Source of the DNA: Aurelia coerulea
Taxonomy: Eukaryota; Cnidaria; Scyphozoa; Semaeostomeae; Ulmaridae
Direction: 5' to 3'
DNA: 64,000 nucleotides
Assembly (NCBI GenBank): GCA_039566865.1
Contig: CM076949.1
Coordinates: forward strand, 7,603,501-7,667,500
Below the pieces are notes generated by a model, which worked only from the letters and a program-made list of their open reading frames with translations, was not told the DNA's origin and did no database searches. This document shows, piece after piece, positions 1 through 11,415 of the stretch (position 1 is its first letter; each line of letters begins with the position of its first letter). Position numbers and translations under genes: made by a program.

Positions 1-2040
1 TCTGCGATGCAAAATTGAAGTGCTAAGACTTTAGAAACAGACACTGAGCATATGTCAAGAGATATTCTGCAAAGCTATGTCATCCACGAGGAAGTAATCA
101 GTAAGTAGTAAATACAGTAACAATATCCTCCAATGCAAATTTCTTCTAATTTCATAAATAACTAACAAAAACTTTAAAATTAGAAACAAAAGTCTAGTTT
201 CTGATCCAAGTTAGCATTCGTTGAGTCGTGCCGTATGGAACATAAATGAATTGGAAACAAAGCATTGAAAGCATTTCAACTTTGAAAATTGGCACAAAGC
301 TCGAAAAAATAACGGACTAACGGATCCAGTATTGAATATGGTGATAACCGAGAGGGCACATTGGGTTTCTCGATTACATAAGTATCAGAATCACACATTG
401 CTAAACATAGCAAAGGTGAATTTTGTAACACATATGATTCAACTCTCAGACATTACAAAGCGATTTGCCTTACTGAAGAAAGGATTTCAGACCTTCAGTG
501 CCGCTGACCATGATGTTTCGCTGTCTCTGTTCATGTTGATTTGAATGAGTGCACACAGAGGTGCGAAATCTATTCTTTAGCAAGGAACATCGCTTTGTGA
601 TGCCAGACAGCTGATTCTTTTGAATTAAAAACATTCACCCTTGCTGCTAAACAGTATAATTCTCAATGCCATAAACGCTGCGAATATTGGGACAGAAAAC
701 AAATTTTACCATTACAAAATTTAAGTTCTCCTTTTGCCTCTTTCTACCGACCATGCGGAACTTCTGTTATCTAACTTTTAACAAATTTAATCTGTCTGTG
801 TGACATAGGTTTATCTCTTCCCAATAGAATACACATGGATAGATACTATAAAACGAATTACGATGAGTTGACGGCTCCAGGTAGTCGGTGTACTTGAAAC
901 TGTCTTACGAAAATGTTTCTGACGCCTAAGCCTGATCATGGGCGATAAGAAGCACGGTAGTTGTTGGGGCAGAATTGTTCCTTCCTGTTCCCTTGTGCCC
1001 GGTCTTCCCATCTTTTCCACTTATCCCTGTGTTCTGCAAATTTGGGTGCAACAACAACAACCTTCAAAGGCATAGGGACACCGGGTGGACAAAGACTGCT
1101 GTAGAAACAACTACTAAGTTTATTGAAGTTCTGAGACGTGCATCTAAAGTCGATTCAAGTTCTTTTTCTCTTCTTTGCTTTGCTTGTCATTGGGAGTGCA
1201 GGTAGTTTGAAGAGTGTCCTGAAAAGGTGACGATATATTAGCCATTTACATCAGCTCTTTCAAAGATTTGACGCCGCTCGGCTTAGCTGGTTTATGTTAA
1301 TGTTATCTCGCAGGCTAATTATCAAGAAAAACGAGAAAGCACAAAACTACATAAAAAGGAATGCTACTTACTGGCAAGTCATGCAGCGGGGAATGAATTT
1401 GCAATAAACTGCAACAGATCAAAACAAAGTCATTAGGATTATATTTATCATGGCAAGGGAAACGATTGGACATTCTTTGAAATTATAGGCGTCAGATATT
1501 TATTGGGGGCGGGGGACATTTAAGCGGGTATTGACCTTTAATGATGTTAAAGACTGTCTCACATTAGATGTCATGTGAGATTTGCGATGACGAAAAATTA
1601 CTCTTGCAAAACTCGACAGGTATTTTCATTCGCGGGTACTTTCACATGACATCTAATTTGAGACAGACTATTGATGAATGGTTACAAATTGACGCTACTT
1701 CGAAAGACAGTTATGCCATCTTGTCTGCTAAGAAGATGAATGGAACATTCGTCTTGGCATATTTCTAATACCCCGTTTACACGATGTCGGTACCATGCCA
1801 GCATGATTTGACAACGATATGAAACCATCTACGGGCTAATCTGTGATTATTCTCGCCATGTTTACACGATACCGGCTTGATGTCATGTTGCTTTGGTAAG
1901 ACCATAGTTATAGGAGAAAAACAGAATCATCTATAATAACTTTGGTAAGCTAAATTTTCCTCTAATAACTATTTTAAGACCATGACTGTGACACTACATC
2001 ATTGTTTTTTAGAGCGTGCTTGCGCATTGACTCTCAAAAA
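1..2040. other. No gene recognised
   Basis: I see no exon, RNA gene or clear repeat that can be named here. Short open frames exist, for example 975-1205 on the plus strand, but none shows a known motif. The phrase 'tttacacgat' occurs twice about 90 bases apart near 1776 and 1860, which suggests an old repeat fragment. Confidence 0.4.
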
Positions 2041-2048
2041 GGCGCCAA

Positions 2049-2244
2049 AGGTGAAGGTGAAGGTGAAGTTGCGTTTTTCAGCGCCAAGCGCTGGGATCGC
2101 AGAAATAGAGCAGACCTAATCGAGTCCGCGACCCCTTGTCATGGCGCTTAAGTGGTGGGGTCCTACCGGGTATCGAACCCACTCCGCCTGACTGTTCTGG
2201 CTGCAAAGTCAGAGGATTACACCACTGCGCCACAACACCTTCAA
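2049..2244 (-). mobile_element. tRNA-derived SINE
   Basis: Read on the minus strand, the element begins with a tRNA-like head. It has an A-box-like GTGGCGCAGTGGTGTAA and a B-box GGTTCGATACC at tRNA-like spacing, followed by a GC-rich body and a short tail of repeated 'cacctt' units. Related copies lie at 13511-13704 and 39458-39681. The head is not a functional tRNA gene: the rest does not fold as a cloverleaf and the copies share a non-tRNA body. Confidence 0.75.
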
Positions 2245-2370
2245 AAGCCAAAAAACGTGTAAACGAAGAGCCAAATCATAATTTGACACACACACATCGA
2301 AAACAGCAAACGAATTTGATAACATCGAAAACAGCAATTTGATATCAAACTCAAAGCAAGGAACAAACGA

Positions 2371-2411
2371 TCACACACACACACACACACACACATACAC
2401 ACACACACACA
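2371..2411. repeat. (CA)n microsatellite
   Basis: A CA dinucleotide run interrupted once by TA. It lies just left of a 32-bp tandem repeat. Confidence 0.9.
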
Positions 2412-2453
2412 TCGAAAACAGCAAACGAAGAAGAATACGAGAAACGAACAAAG

Positions 2454-2588
2454 AGAAACAATGCCAGCAAAACCTACGAACAAAGGGAAACAATGCCAGC
2501 AAAACCTACGAACAAAGAGAAACAATGCCAGCAAAACCTACGAACAAAGAGAAACAATGCCAGCAAAATCTACGAAAAAGAGAAACAA
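2454..2588. repeat. 32-bp minisatellite, four units
   Basis: The phrase atgccagcaaaacctacgaa recurs at 2461, 2493 and 2525, with a variant at 2557, giving a period of exactly 32 bases. Because 32 is not a multiple of three, the open frames across it are repeat artefacts and not a gene. Confidence 0.85.
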
Positions 2589-2904
2589 TGACTTACTTGA
2601 TAAACAAACAGAACAGACGAATCCAACATCAACCAACTGCCGATGACAGAAACAAGCACCTCTGTAATCAATTTGAGTCGCTGCTGGTAATACGAGTGAC
2701 TTTCGAATGACTGGATCCGGTAAAAAAACCCACTGTAAAAAGAAAACGATAGGGTGACATATTTAGGCAAGAATCCGTAAAAACGTGTAGGTTGAAGTAG
2801 GTAAATGTGTTTTATCTTCGAAATTAGAACTCAAGGTACACTAAAAAACTGGAATAGCATTTCATCTTAGATTAAAGATTAGATTTGAGTGATGAGCATA
2901 TCTA

Positions 2905-3255
2905 CATGTGTCCCAAGAAAAGTATACAGATTTGGTTGGGTCCAGCGATGTGAATGTAGCTTTAATCAAAGGCTAATCACCCTTTAATCACCTTCAAAAT
3001 GTTCTATACTTGACTTATTCACTGCACTTCAAGAATTTGTTCAGGCCAAAAGCCAAGGCTCTGGTTTGGAGGAGGTGGATGCAAATTTGAGCTTTCTAGA
3101 TTAATATGTCTGCTATCAAAACATCAATACCAACAAGCGAAGTACCTATGTGCAAATTAACTATCAAGGAACATTTTGAGAGTGATTAGCCATCGATTAA
3201 TGCTAAATTCACATCACTGGGGCCAACTAAATCCGTAACACTTTTGGGGCACTGG
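2905..3255. mobile_element. Mariner-like MITE (diverged copy)
   Basis: Flanked by TA on both sides, with degraded inverted ends related to CCGGGTGTCCC. The interior matches the larger element at 59700-60260, including 'gctctggtttg', 'caaatttgagcttt' and 'atgtctgct'. This copy is shorter and older. Confidence 0.6.
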
Positions 3256-4131
3256 ATACAATTTGTTGCAAAATCATAAAAATTTGATTACACAATCTTT
3301 ACTGATCACAAAATTTCTTCGCGTGCGTTTGTATCAAAGAGCAAATCAACCTTGGGCATACTACAAAGTCTTGAAATGGTTTTGATTTTGTGTGAAATTG
3401 TGCTGATGAACTACCTGGGATTGCAGCACAATTCGACATCACAAGAAATGGGTATTAAATTGAGTTTTCATTCAACAAAATGGTATCAGAAGAGGTCGGA
3501 AACGTGCTGTAACGACACATACCAATAAAGATAAACAAGTAAATAAAGTAAAATATAAGCACTTTGTTGCGAATTGAAATAAGCAAAAAACCAATAAATA
3601 CCAATAAATACTATACCAACATACCAATAAATACTGCAGAAGTCCAGCGATTGAATTGACTTTCAGATAGTTGCCGCCAGTTATATCAGCTGCCTAAAAG
3701 ATCGAAGCAGAGGATTACTCCCTGTCTAGATTGCGGGGCATCATAAAGATGGGGCAGGGAAGAGGCTACACGATTTGCAGTTGGTTCAGAGTGAGTTCAA
3801 TTGCTTGAATGCGCTGATAAAGAATTCTTAGGTGATGGTAAACCTAATGTAAAATTGAAAGATGCCTCAGATCTACCGAAGATTGGCTGCACGATTAGAC
3901 AATTTTATCAAAGCTATAATTCATAACTTACGTAGATAAGTTTTATGTGAACTTCTTTAAAGGTTTCACACAATAAAATGCGGGATAAACTCCCTGAGAT
4001 TTGGAGGAGCTACGCTGTGGAGACCCTAGACAATGATGGAAAGAATATATTGGAGCTTTAAAAAAGGAAATTTAAACTCGGGATCGTACCAGTTGCTTTG
4101 TACATTGATGTGAATTATCTTCACTCTTTAA
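3256..4131. other. No gene recognised; simple AT repeats
   Basis: No coding or RNA feature seen. A short run of 'ccaataaata' units lies near 3590-3640. Confidence 0.5.
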
Positions 4132-5165
4132 AGGTGATTTGAAGCGAAAATTTTTATCGATGCAAATGAACAGCACTGTTGAATGATAAAAACTTCTGCT
4201 AAAAACTTTTCGATATCTTGTTTCATTTTGGAGATATCCGATATTTTGTATGATTGGCTGATGACGTAATTTTGTTTGCAAAAAGTAAAGAAAGTATACA
4301 AGGTTGATTATGTATCCAAAGAGAAATGGAATGAAAACATTTTTCTCAGTCAACATGCCTTTCTAAACATCATATAAATTCATGAGAAAGTTTACATTAC
4401 ATTACATTTACTTAGCTCAGCTGAAATGTTTCTTGCAACTGTAACCTTTCAAAGATCAGATAAAGCTCTACTTCCATATATTACCCTTGTAATTTGCAAA
4501 CAAAATGACGTCATATCAGCTAGTACTTAAAATCAATGGATAACTTGACAAAGAAATGAGATATCAAAAAAATCTAAACAGGATTCCTTATCTCTTGACA
4601 GAGCTGTTCGTTTACATCAATACAAATTTTCGCAGCATAGGGCTCAAATCTTTTAAATCTTTAAAAAGGTCAGTGTAAAATTTTATTGCAATTTTCTTTG
4701 ACTTGGATGGTTGAAAGGAACTTATGGTATTTTTCTGTAAATCTGCCGTGGACATTTTTTGATATCTCTATTTGTTTCAAAATGGTAACAATTTAATTAT
4801 TTTTTGAAAAAATTCATAGAAAATTTCGAAAAAATTTAAATCATCGCAAATCCTAAACTAATAGAGGAAACATTATATGACCTTAAAGAAAACCATAGTA
4901 TATGAAGGTCTACAATATGATGGAAAGCAGAAATTTGTAGCGTTTCTAGTTTAGGATTTAGAAATTTGATCACTTCATAGCCTCAAATTTAATAAATGCT
5001 GCCATTTTGAAAGTAATCAAGATATCAATAAATTCCCACGGCAGATTTACAGCAAAAAAATCTAAGTTCCTTCCAAGCCATTTATTTCAATGAAACCTGC
5101 AAAATAATTTCACACCGACCTTTAAAGACTTGAGCCCTATGTTAATTTTCCTTTCAGAACATCTT
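4132..5165. mobile_element. TTAA-type MITE, interrupted
   Basis: The ends read TTAA-AGGTG... on the left and a diverged counterpart next to TTAA on the right. The long inner TIR contains GAAGCGAAAATTTTTAT-like sequence. A full uninterrupted copy lies at 27364-27895. The right TIR of this copy is split at 'aattttcgc' by a second MITE (4634-5143). A TTAA target site is typical of piggyBac/Kolobok-type elements; no transposase is present. Confidence 0.65.
4634..5143. mobile_element. 525-bp-family MITE with 9-bp TSD (MULE-like), nested
   Basis: Terminal inverted repeats are AGCATAG...CTATG(C/T)T. The flanking 9-mers are aattttcgc and aattttcct, with two mismatches. It sits in the right TIR of the TTAA-type MITE around it. 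Two younger copies at 14693-15217 and 61777-62301 have perfect 9-bp duplications. A 9-bp TSD is typical of Mutator-like elements; that family assignment is inference. Confidence 0.65.
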
Positions 5166-5196
5166 TTAAATTATGTAAACAGAAACTTTAATAAAT

Positions 5197-5258
5197 ATAT
5201 GAATATATGAATATATGAATATGCGAATGAATGAATGAATGAATGAATGAATGAATGG
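5197..5258. repeat. (GAATATAT)n / (GAAT)n microsatellite
   Basis: Three 'gaatatat' units run into about eight 'gaat' units. Confidence 0.85.
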
Positions 5259-5580
5259 AAGAAACAAATGAACCAATGAATGAATTAACCAATGAATGAA
5301 TTGAAAAGGAATGTATTAAGGATTCTAAGATGAAATATTTAAAAAAATAATTGCTTGAACTTTGAGGGAAAAATTAATGAAATCTAAGGAAGCAAGCTAG
5401 CGAACAATAAACGTAGTCTTTTCCTACTTCTCCAGACATTCATAAAACTCGCTTAACCGAATTTTGACAATTTTTGTTACAAATGTAATTACTTGTTGTA
5501 AATATCCAGAATCTTCTCCAAGTGTGCAACCATCGACAATGATATCCTACAGATAAGGAAACCATCGTAATTAGAGAGTG

Positions 5581-5999
5581 CTCATTCTTATGAACACTCA
5601 AACGCAACGTTAGTTAACGTATGCGGGAAAAGTCAACAGTTGCAAAGAATTAAAAAAAAGTTAGCCAGATAAACCTGTAATTTTGTTTTCGTGCTCTTTT
5701 TATTTCCTTTCATTTCACTACATTTTTATTTATTTAAACAGGGTACAGTTATCAATTACATAAGTAAATTGCTTAAACTGCCCTGTGCAAAGAAAAGGAT
5801 GAAACCCTAAAATTTACAATCTAAATACACCACAAGAAATAAAAAAGTAAAAGTAGTTCAAAAATAATAGAGCGATCGGCAGGAATCAAAAATGGTTCCT
5901 TCATGTTCTGGAGTTTTCAAGACAGGATTTTGATTGTTTGCATGTTTAACTTTTCCCACAGCTTAATTAATGTTGCGTTTGAATGTTCATGATAATGAG
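5581..5999. mobile_element. MITE-like element with ~60-bp inverted ends
   Basis: The left end 'ctcattcttatgaacactca' and the reverse complement of the right end are similar and extend inward past 'caaacgcaac' and 'gggaaaagt'. The interior is AT-rich without an open frame. No target duplication could be assigned. Confidence 0.5.
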
Positions 6000-6880
6000 T
6001 CCGTTGTTTCAGGCAATTCTCAAATTCTGTACCATTAAAAACTTGTCAGAAAAACAAGTGACACAACTTAAACATGTTCTCATGCAAATTTCGACGACAT
6101 TGACGATAACAAAGAACTTAAAAATATATAACACCTTTTCAAACGATCTATGGTCTTTATCAATGAGCAACCAAAGGATGACAAACACACAAACTTTCAC
6201 AATAAACTGGTCGGTTTTTAATGGAAACTTCAGGCACTATGATAGATGACGAGGAATAAAAAATTTACATTCTTTTGTGCAGCAAATATACAACTCATGA
6301 CTGACATATACTGTGATGCAACATCATTCGTTCCTTTTACGATCTGAAAAGGAATAAGAAATCTTTACAAACGCAAGGCGCAGTAAGATGGGAGCACAAT
6401 GGGTCAGAGTTTGCTGAGCCAAATATGTCATTGACTAATTCATGAAATCCACAGTTATTGTGCCTTACTTGAAGGAAACCATTTGTTGAAGAAGCTGCAT
6501 GTTTACAACCAAGGACAACCTACTTCAATTTTTAGAAGAAAAAAACCAAACGATAAATTTTGCTCAACTCCACCGTATACCGTACACTGCTAGGAAGCAG
6601 TAGAGAATAAAGCTAAACAAACACATCAAGACTAACTAACAGCCAGTTGGCTGTCTTTGTTGTCTAAGTGTGAAATTGAAAGTGCCCCCTCTAAATATGA
6701 AAACTACAGAATGCTGGTGGGCTAGAAAGTCGAGAGTTATTCTCTCGGAAAAGTTAGTATTAGCAAATAAAGCATGACGCCTATGGTTCGCACAAAACCA
6801 GTCTGGCTTGAAATTTTCACAGAATTAATTCCAAACGTTTATATTTTCTGCACCTTTTGCAGAAAAAAGGACAAGAAGGG
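6000..6880. other. No gene recognised
   Basis: Short open frames only. No motif, repeat unit or splice pattern that I can support. Confidence 0.4.
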
Positions 6881-7874
6881 ACAGCCATGGCCAAAAATTT
6901 AAGACCACATTTTTGTCAACAACGTTTCTTGCCTTGATGAGATCGAACCCTACAGCGCTGTCTACTTTACTCTCTTGGAGTTCATTTAAGTCAGCTTTCC
7001 ATGTAGAGATTCCGAATTTAGATATTGTCTTTTGAATTTATGCGCCATTTTGCTATGACGTCATAATGAAATCTATCGGAATTCTCGGAAATTATAGAGG
7101 CTCTGCCGACAAGGGGTGTGAGGCAAAATTGTGTTACTCAGCTGGATTTTACATCAATCCATGCACAATTCATTCTATGATTTGTTTGCAAAATATCGAA
7201 ACTCCACGAAGAATATTGCTTCAGGAAAAAGGTAGTGGAGTGCTTTCAGTCCACAGCTATGGCCATAAGTTTAAGATCACCCTTGGAAAGCGTAAAAAAT
7301 TCTGTGCTTATATGAAATAATTCTTGAAGATTGATTCGAATAACTATGTGATTTGTTACTTCAAACTAAAAATCAAGTGCTGGTCTTAAACTTACGGCCA
7401 TAGCTGTGGACTGAAGGCCCTCTACAGTAAGGCCCCGCATTTAAGAAACCACTTTTTCACACCTTTGCCAGAAATGACTAATTATATTGCAGTAGCCTAA
7501 AAGTTCCTTTCAGGTGGTTTCTTAAATGCGGGGCCTTACTGTACTACCTTTTCCACTGAAGCAATATTCTTCGTAGAGTTTTGATATTTTGTAGAAAAAT
7601 CATATAAACGAATTGTGCGTAGATTCATGTAAAATCCAGCTGAGTAACACAATCTTTGGTTCACACCCCTTGCCGGCAGAGCCACAATAATTTCTGAGAA
7701 TTTCTCTCGAATTCATTGTGATCATAACAAAATGGCGCAGTTCGGAAACTACATGGAAAGTTGACCTCAACGAATTGCAAGAGAGTAAAATAGGCAGAGC
7801 GGTAGGGTTCCATCTCGTTACGCCAAGAAACGTTGTTGACAAAAACGTTGTCTTGAATTTTTGGCCACGACTGT
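6881..7874. mobile_element. Palindromic repeat family (uninterrupted reference copy)
   Basis: The arms about 6881-7260 and 7550-7874 are inverted copies of each other, sharing for example 'atccagctgagtaacac' and 'caaaatggcgca' complements. A small Tc1-type MITE (7425-7541) sits near the middle. The same family occurs at about 40290-40667 and continues at 58419-58640. That second copy is split by the 17.75-kb insertion, and this copy shows the original uninterrupted order. Confidence 0.65.
7425..7541. mobile_element. 117-bp Tc1/mariner-type MITE
   Basis: Near-perfect ends CAGTAAGGCCCCGCATTTAA and its complement, each flanked by TA. The TA target and CAGT-type terminus fit the Tc1/mariner superfamily. 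It carries no coding capacity. Confidence 0.8.
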
Positions 7875-8157
7875 ATCAATCAAATCAAAATACAGCACAG
7901 TAACATTTACCAGTATTCTTGCATTCAATTTGTCCGCAGCTAAAAGGAAAGAAAGTTTACCGTCAGCCAACTATAAGGTGTTATCGCTAGAGCAATACAA
8001 AAATCAACCCAACGTTGGTCTCAAATTAGATGTCAGGTGAAACCGTCCACGAATAACAACAATTAAAATGGTTTGCATGAGCAATCTTGTGTTATCGTGA
8101 ATCTCTCCTGACTTCTCATTTGCAACAGATTTTAGCTTTTGTAATAAGTCTAGCATT

Positions 8158-8499
8158 CTATTTCAAAAGATACTGGTTGAAAATTTCATTCAATTCAAAG
8201 ACTTGACGAGAAACGTCTTTTTTATCCTTATAACGTAATGTTCGGCAGTCAGCTAAATTGAGTATCTCTAAACATATCATACCTGAACTGTCTTTCGTAA
8301 TCCGATGTATGTCTGTACAAAAGTTATGGAAAATGAAATTTTGGATCATACTAATTATGTCACTGTATCGGAACCCGCAGGGTGTTTCTTTGTCCAGCAA
8401 TGCTTGTCTAATTCTCCCAAAAGGCAATGTTGGCGACCCAAGTTGCAGATCTAATAATTGCTTTTTTTCTCCAAAAAAAAGTGTTGCTATCTTAATCAT
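8158..8499 (-). other. Unassigned 113-codon open frame
   Basis: The open frame runs further upstream to about 8568, with no stop. The product is hydrophilic to mixed, with no signal peptide and no motif I recognise. It ends in ...NEIFNQYLLK. A candidate splice acceptor lies near 8541, but its phase does not fit the nearest GTF2H3 exon directly, and the sequence does not resemble TFB4. It could be an exon of an unknown gene, a relic of a mobile element, or chance. Confidence 0.2.
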
Positions 8500-8737
8500 A
8501 GTGTAAAGATATTCTTTATGTAAGGTTTTTAGATGGTAACTGTCGGATGCACTAGAGATGGGGCAAGGAAGATTTTACAAAGATCCCTTGCGTTCTTCTT
8601 CCAACCATAGCGATCCCACCAATCCCGAATCCTTTATTCATTGGTGGGTGTGCTTTTCTCATTCATCGCGTGATACATTTGGGCCCCTGGTAAAAGTTTC
8701 CAGTTGCGTCATCTTCAGCGCAGTCATCTATAGTATA

Positions 8738-8948
8738 CCGGGTGTCCCAAAATGATGTATTATTGTTTGATTGCTTACATGTCCATAACCAATGAACCGA
8801 TTTTGAAATACTTTGTTTTATTTGATTGCCTAAAGGCTAAATTGTATTTTAAGATGTTGGTTGTGGTTTTACCAGTTTTTGAAAATCAGTTCATCGGTTA
8901 TGGACATATAAGCAATCAAACAATGATACATCATTTTGGGACATCCGG
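8738..8948. mobile_element. 211-bp mariner-type MITE
   Basis: The ends CCGGGTGTCCCAAAATGATG and the inverted ...CATCATTTTGGGACATCCGG are flanked by TA. This CCGGGTGTCCC-type terminus is classical for mariner-like elements. The interior repeats the 'ccataacc...gaaccgat' phrase as an inverted pair, so the whole unit is close to a palindrome. Confidence 0.85.
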
Positions 8949-9133
8949 TAGATTGTAGAGTAGTTTTTACGGTAGAGTTGAGTAAAATGCTTGTAATGTA
9001 ATTGAATTCGTTTATAAAGCAGGTATAATAACATCAGCCCCTTTTATAAAGCATACTGTATATGACATCGATCTGTGATTTTAAGAAAACTGGGTTATGG
9101 TATAAAGCATTGGTACTGAAAAGAAGTTGCAAC

Positions 9134-9204
9134 TGAAAGGATACAACAAAGAGCCTGTGACATTGCCCCAGCAAGCTTTGAGGATGATTCGGGGATACTG
9201 ATAT
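9134..9204 (-). CDS. GTF2H3: GTF2H3 (TFIIH p34) exon, LAGAMSQALC segment
   Basis: On the minus strand a good acceptor (tttccacag) opens an exon in the phase left by the exon at 10969-11105: the split codon is G|AT. It encodes DISIPESSSKLAGAMSQALC and a few more residues. This aligns with the segment of human p34 that ends LAGSLAKALCYIHR, part of the von Willebrand A-like domain that binds p44 in TFIIH. The 3' boundary is my weakest call: the donor placed at 9133 is GTTGCA, not a strong consensus. Later exons (the rest of the vWA domain and the C4 zinc finger) were not found in 1-9 kb. They lie off-window, are too short or diverged to spot, or the gene is broken. Confidence 0.7.
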
Positions 9205-10410
9205 CTGTGGAAAGAAGGGAAAATATAAACAGAGTGTCGCAAAAAGAATTATCGTCAATGTTCATTTTGAGTAAGGAAGGCCAGAAGCAAGAAGGGGTTT
9301 GTTTATTCAGATAAAAATATACAATACATGCTACATCCTAATACATACTTAGTTTATACTTTCGAATTATAGAACTTTCCAAAACTACAGGGACGATACT
9401 GCTAGGAGCGAAGTGACACGACTACCCTATGCCCATTACGTGAAACAAAGCGAAGAAAATACAAGAACATTATGCAAATAAAACAACGAGGGAACAAAAA
9501 ATTAAGAAACAACATACAAACAATAAGTTAAGCTACAAAACCAAATGATTGCAAATTCATGATTAAGAATAAGGATTAAAACAGCCGCCAATTTCTTCCC
9601 AGTTGAGCACAAATGTGCCACAAGATGGAAAAAATAAGATATTTTTCCTTTGAATAAAGGGATGGAAGTATTGTTTACTTTGCGCATAACTAAAGGTAAT
9701 TTTCCGCGTTCTGTAAGTGTAAATTAGACGAAATCTGATTTACTTCTTTGAAAGCGTTTTGAAACTTTTTCAAGAACAGAATATAAGCCAAATCATGAAA
9801 ACTCTGAAAAGATACGACAAATTTTGCATAAATAAATTTCATCATTTAAGTTGGACTTTCCGCAATGAAGTGACTCATTATTTGATAACATTGATGGTTA
9901 ATTTACGACAGCAAATTCTGCCAATTTTTCCGATCAACTTGTTTAATACTCATGCTTGGATTGTGGACTGACTTGATAATGGAGTTATGACAGCAGAACG
10001 TGATGGTCAAAATGTGGCAAATGAAACAGCTCGACAAGGCAGCCTGATTGGGAAAGTTTTGTCATTAACATATCAACTTAGATCGAAACATTTCACGGAG
10101 AAGTTCTTCCTTTTCTTGACTTTATTTACATGTAATAACCAAGGTGAATCATTCATCACTGGTCATTTATCACCCGTTACAGAAATTTTTCACAAAATAC
10201 ATGTTTTTAATTTAATGGTAAATTTCATGTCTTTTAAAAAAACATAAAGCCTCTTTAGAACAAAACGATTTTGGACAATCTTGAGGATGGTTCTTCAATT
10301 CAAAGAATTTTCTGACAGCTCTTGAGATGATTTGTAGATGATTAACTTCTTTGTTAAAGCAATTATAGAGTGCTGCCTCGAGCAATAATGTTGATTCTTG
10401 CGACGTTGTT

Positions 10411-10877
10411 TGTTTGTTTGAACTGAATGGCTTGAAGACAATGTTTAGCTGCTTTGTAATAATTCTACCGTTCGACTCTTCAGAAATCTTTAATATTTTC
10501 ATGATTGGAATGGGTTTCCCCTTCTTTAAGCATTCAAGAAAAAGGTTGAAAAACAAATTAAAAACATTTGTGATTTCTAAACGTTTTCGATGAAACACAT
10601 AATTAGTTAAAAAAAACCATAGTTCATGAATGTTTGCAACAATGTATCAAGCAAAAATCTTTCATTTTTCTCGTTTAGAATTTAGAAATTTTGTGACGTC
10701 ACATCCTCAAATAAGTTGAAATATGAAATATGCTGTAATTTCAAAAATATACAAGAATTCTAAAAAGTCCAACGGTAGAATTATAGCAAAGTAGCTAAAG
10801 CTGATTTAAAGCCATTTATTTCGAAGAAACAGGTCTGAGAATTGTACATCGACCTGTTTAAAGATTTGGAACATATG
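10411..10877. mobile_element. Relic of the 525-bp 9-bp-TSD MITE family
   Basis: Shares the interior of the copies at 14693 and 61777, including 'attctaccgtt', 'aagtccaacggtagaatta' and 'gtgacgtcaca'. It ends in the AAAGATTTGGAAC-type terminus, but the opposite end is degraded. It lies in an intron of GTF2H3. Confidence 0.6.
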
Positions 10878-10968
10878 CTCCCTTGGGAGAGGGGCTCTGT
10901 CTTGTCAGAATTTAGCTCCAACTCGGCGAAAGGATGTACTTTCCATAGCATAAACATGGAAAACTTAC

Positions 10969-11105
10969 CATCAGTTGCATTCAAATAAATCTGTTTAACT
11001 TCATCAACAACATTGCTATCCAGTTTCGCAAATTCCTCATATTTCCCATCATGTACAGTTGTATCTTCTTTTAAACCACCTTCTCTTTCTGGGTAAACGA
11101 AGGTA
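10969..11105 (-). CDS. GTF2H3: GTF2H3 (TFIIH p34) exon, KYEE segment
   Basis: Minus-strand exon with acceptor tttctttcacag and donor GTAAGTTT, both close to consensus. The split codon AG|T joins it in phase to the exon at 13784-13890. It reads STFVYPEREGG, then DGKYEEFAKLDSNVVDEVKQ and IYLNATDG. This matches the region of human GTF2H3 written RFLYPGKNG ... DGKYELLTSANEVIVEEI, but the acidic insert of the human protein is much shorter here. p34 is a structural subunit of the TFIIH core, used in transcription initiation and nucleotide-excision repair in the nucleus. It ends in phase 1, which the exon at 9134-9204 accepts. Confidence 0.85.
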
Positions 11106-11127
11106 CTGTGAAAGAAATGACAGAAAC

Positions 11128-11203
11128 AAATTTATACTTATGGAAAGCAGGAGTCAGAGATAAATAAATTTATACTTACGGAAAGGAGGAGTCAGAGATC
11201 CGA
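11128..11203. repeat. 38-bp tandem duplication next to a splice acceptor
   Basis: Two adjacent copies of a 38-base unit beginning 'aaatttatactta' and containing 'ggagtcagagat' lie about 23 bases upstream (minus sense) of the GTF2H3 acceptor. The right copy contains the perfect minus-strand donor GTAAGTAT of a possible cryptic exon (11180-11415). Confidence 0.75.
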
Positions 11204-11415
11204 GAGATACTCCCATTCAAGGTTGAAGCAGACGTGGCACCCAAGCTCTTATAAAAAATGTTTGACCAACTATTTGACTCATGTATAGGAAAATCAAGAC
11301 TTTTTAACCCACACTTTAGCGAATTAACAGCTCTGATAGCAAATACAACTACGGGGCCAGAATATTCTCCTCCAAACGATAGCGGAATCAAGAAAACATT
11401 GGTGAAAAGTATACT
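11180..11415 (-). other. Possible cryptic or poison exon in a GTF2H3 intron
   Basis: Bounded on the minus strand by acceptor tgtgttttag and a consensus donor GTAAGTAT, and open in one frame for 78 codons. That frame joins correctly to the next exon (CC|T). Spliced from the preceding GTF2H3 exon, which ends in AG, it would instead read into a TGA after nine codons. The p34 family has no insertion here. So it is either a non-coding or NMD exon, or fortuitous. The peptide itself is not recognised. Confidence 0.3.

Noticed and set aside
2165..2244. tRNA gene on the minus strand
   Set aside because: A and B boxes are present, but the sequence is the head of a multi-copy SINE with a shared non-tRNA body, and no cloverleaf can be completed.
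2339..2710. 123-codon plus-strand open frame and its 97-codon antisense partner
   Set aside because: They run through a CA microsatellite and a 32-bp minisatellite. Low-complexity composition explains their length.
10212..10598. 128-codon minus-strand open frame
   Set aside because: It lies mostly within a relic of the 525-bp MITE family. Other copies of that MITE do not keep the frame open.
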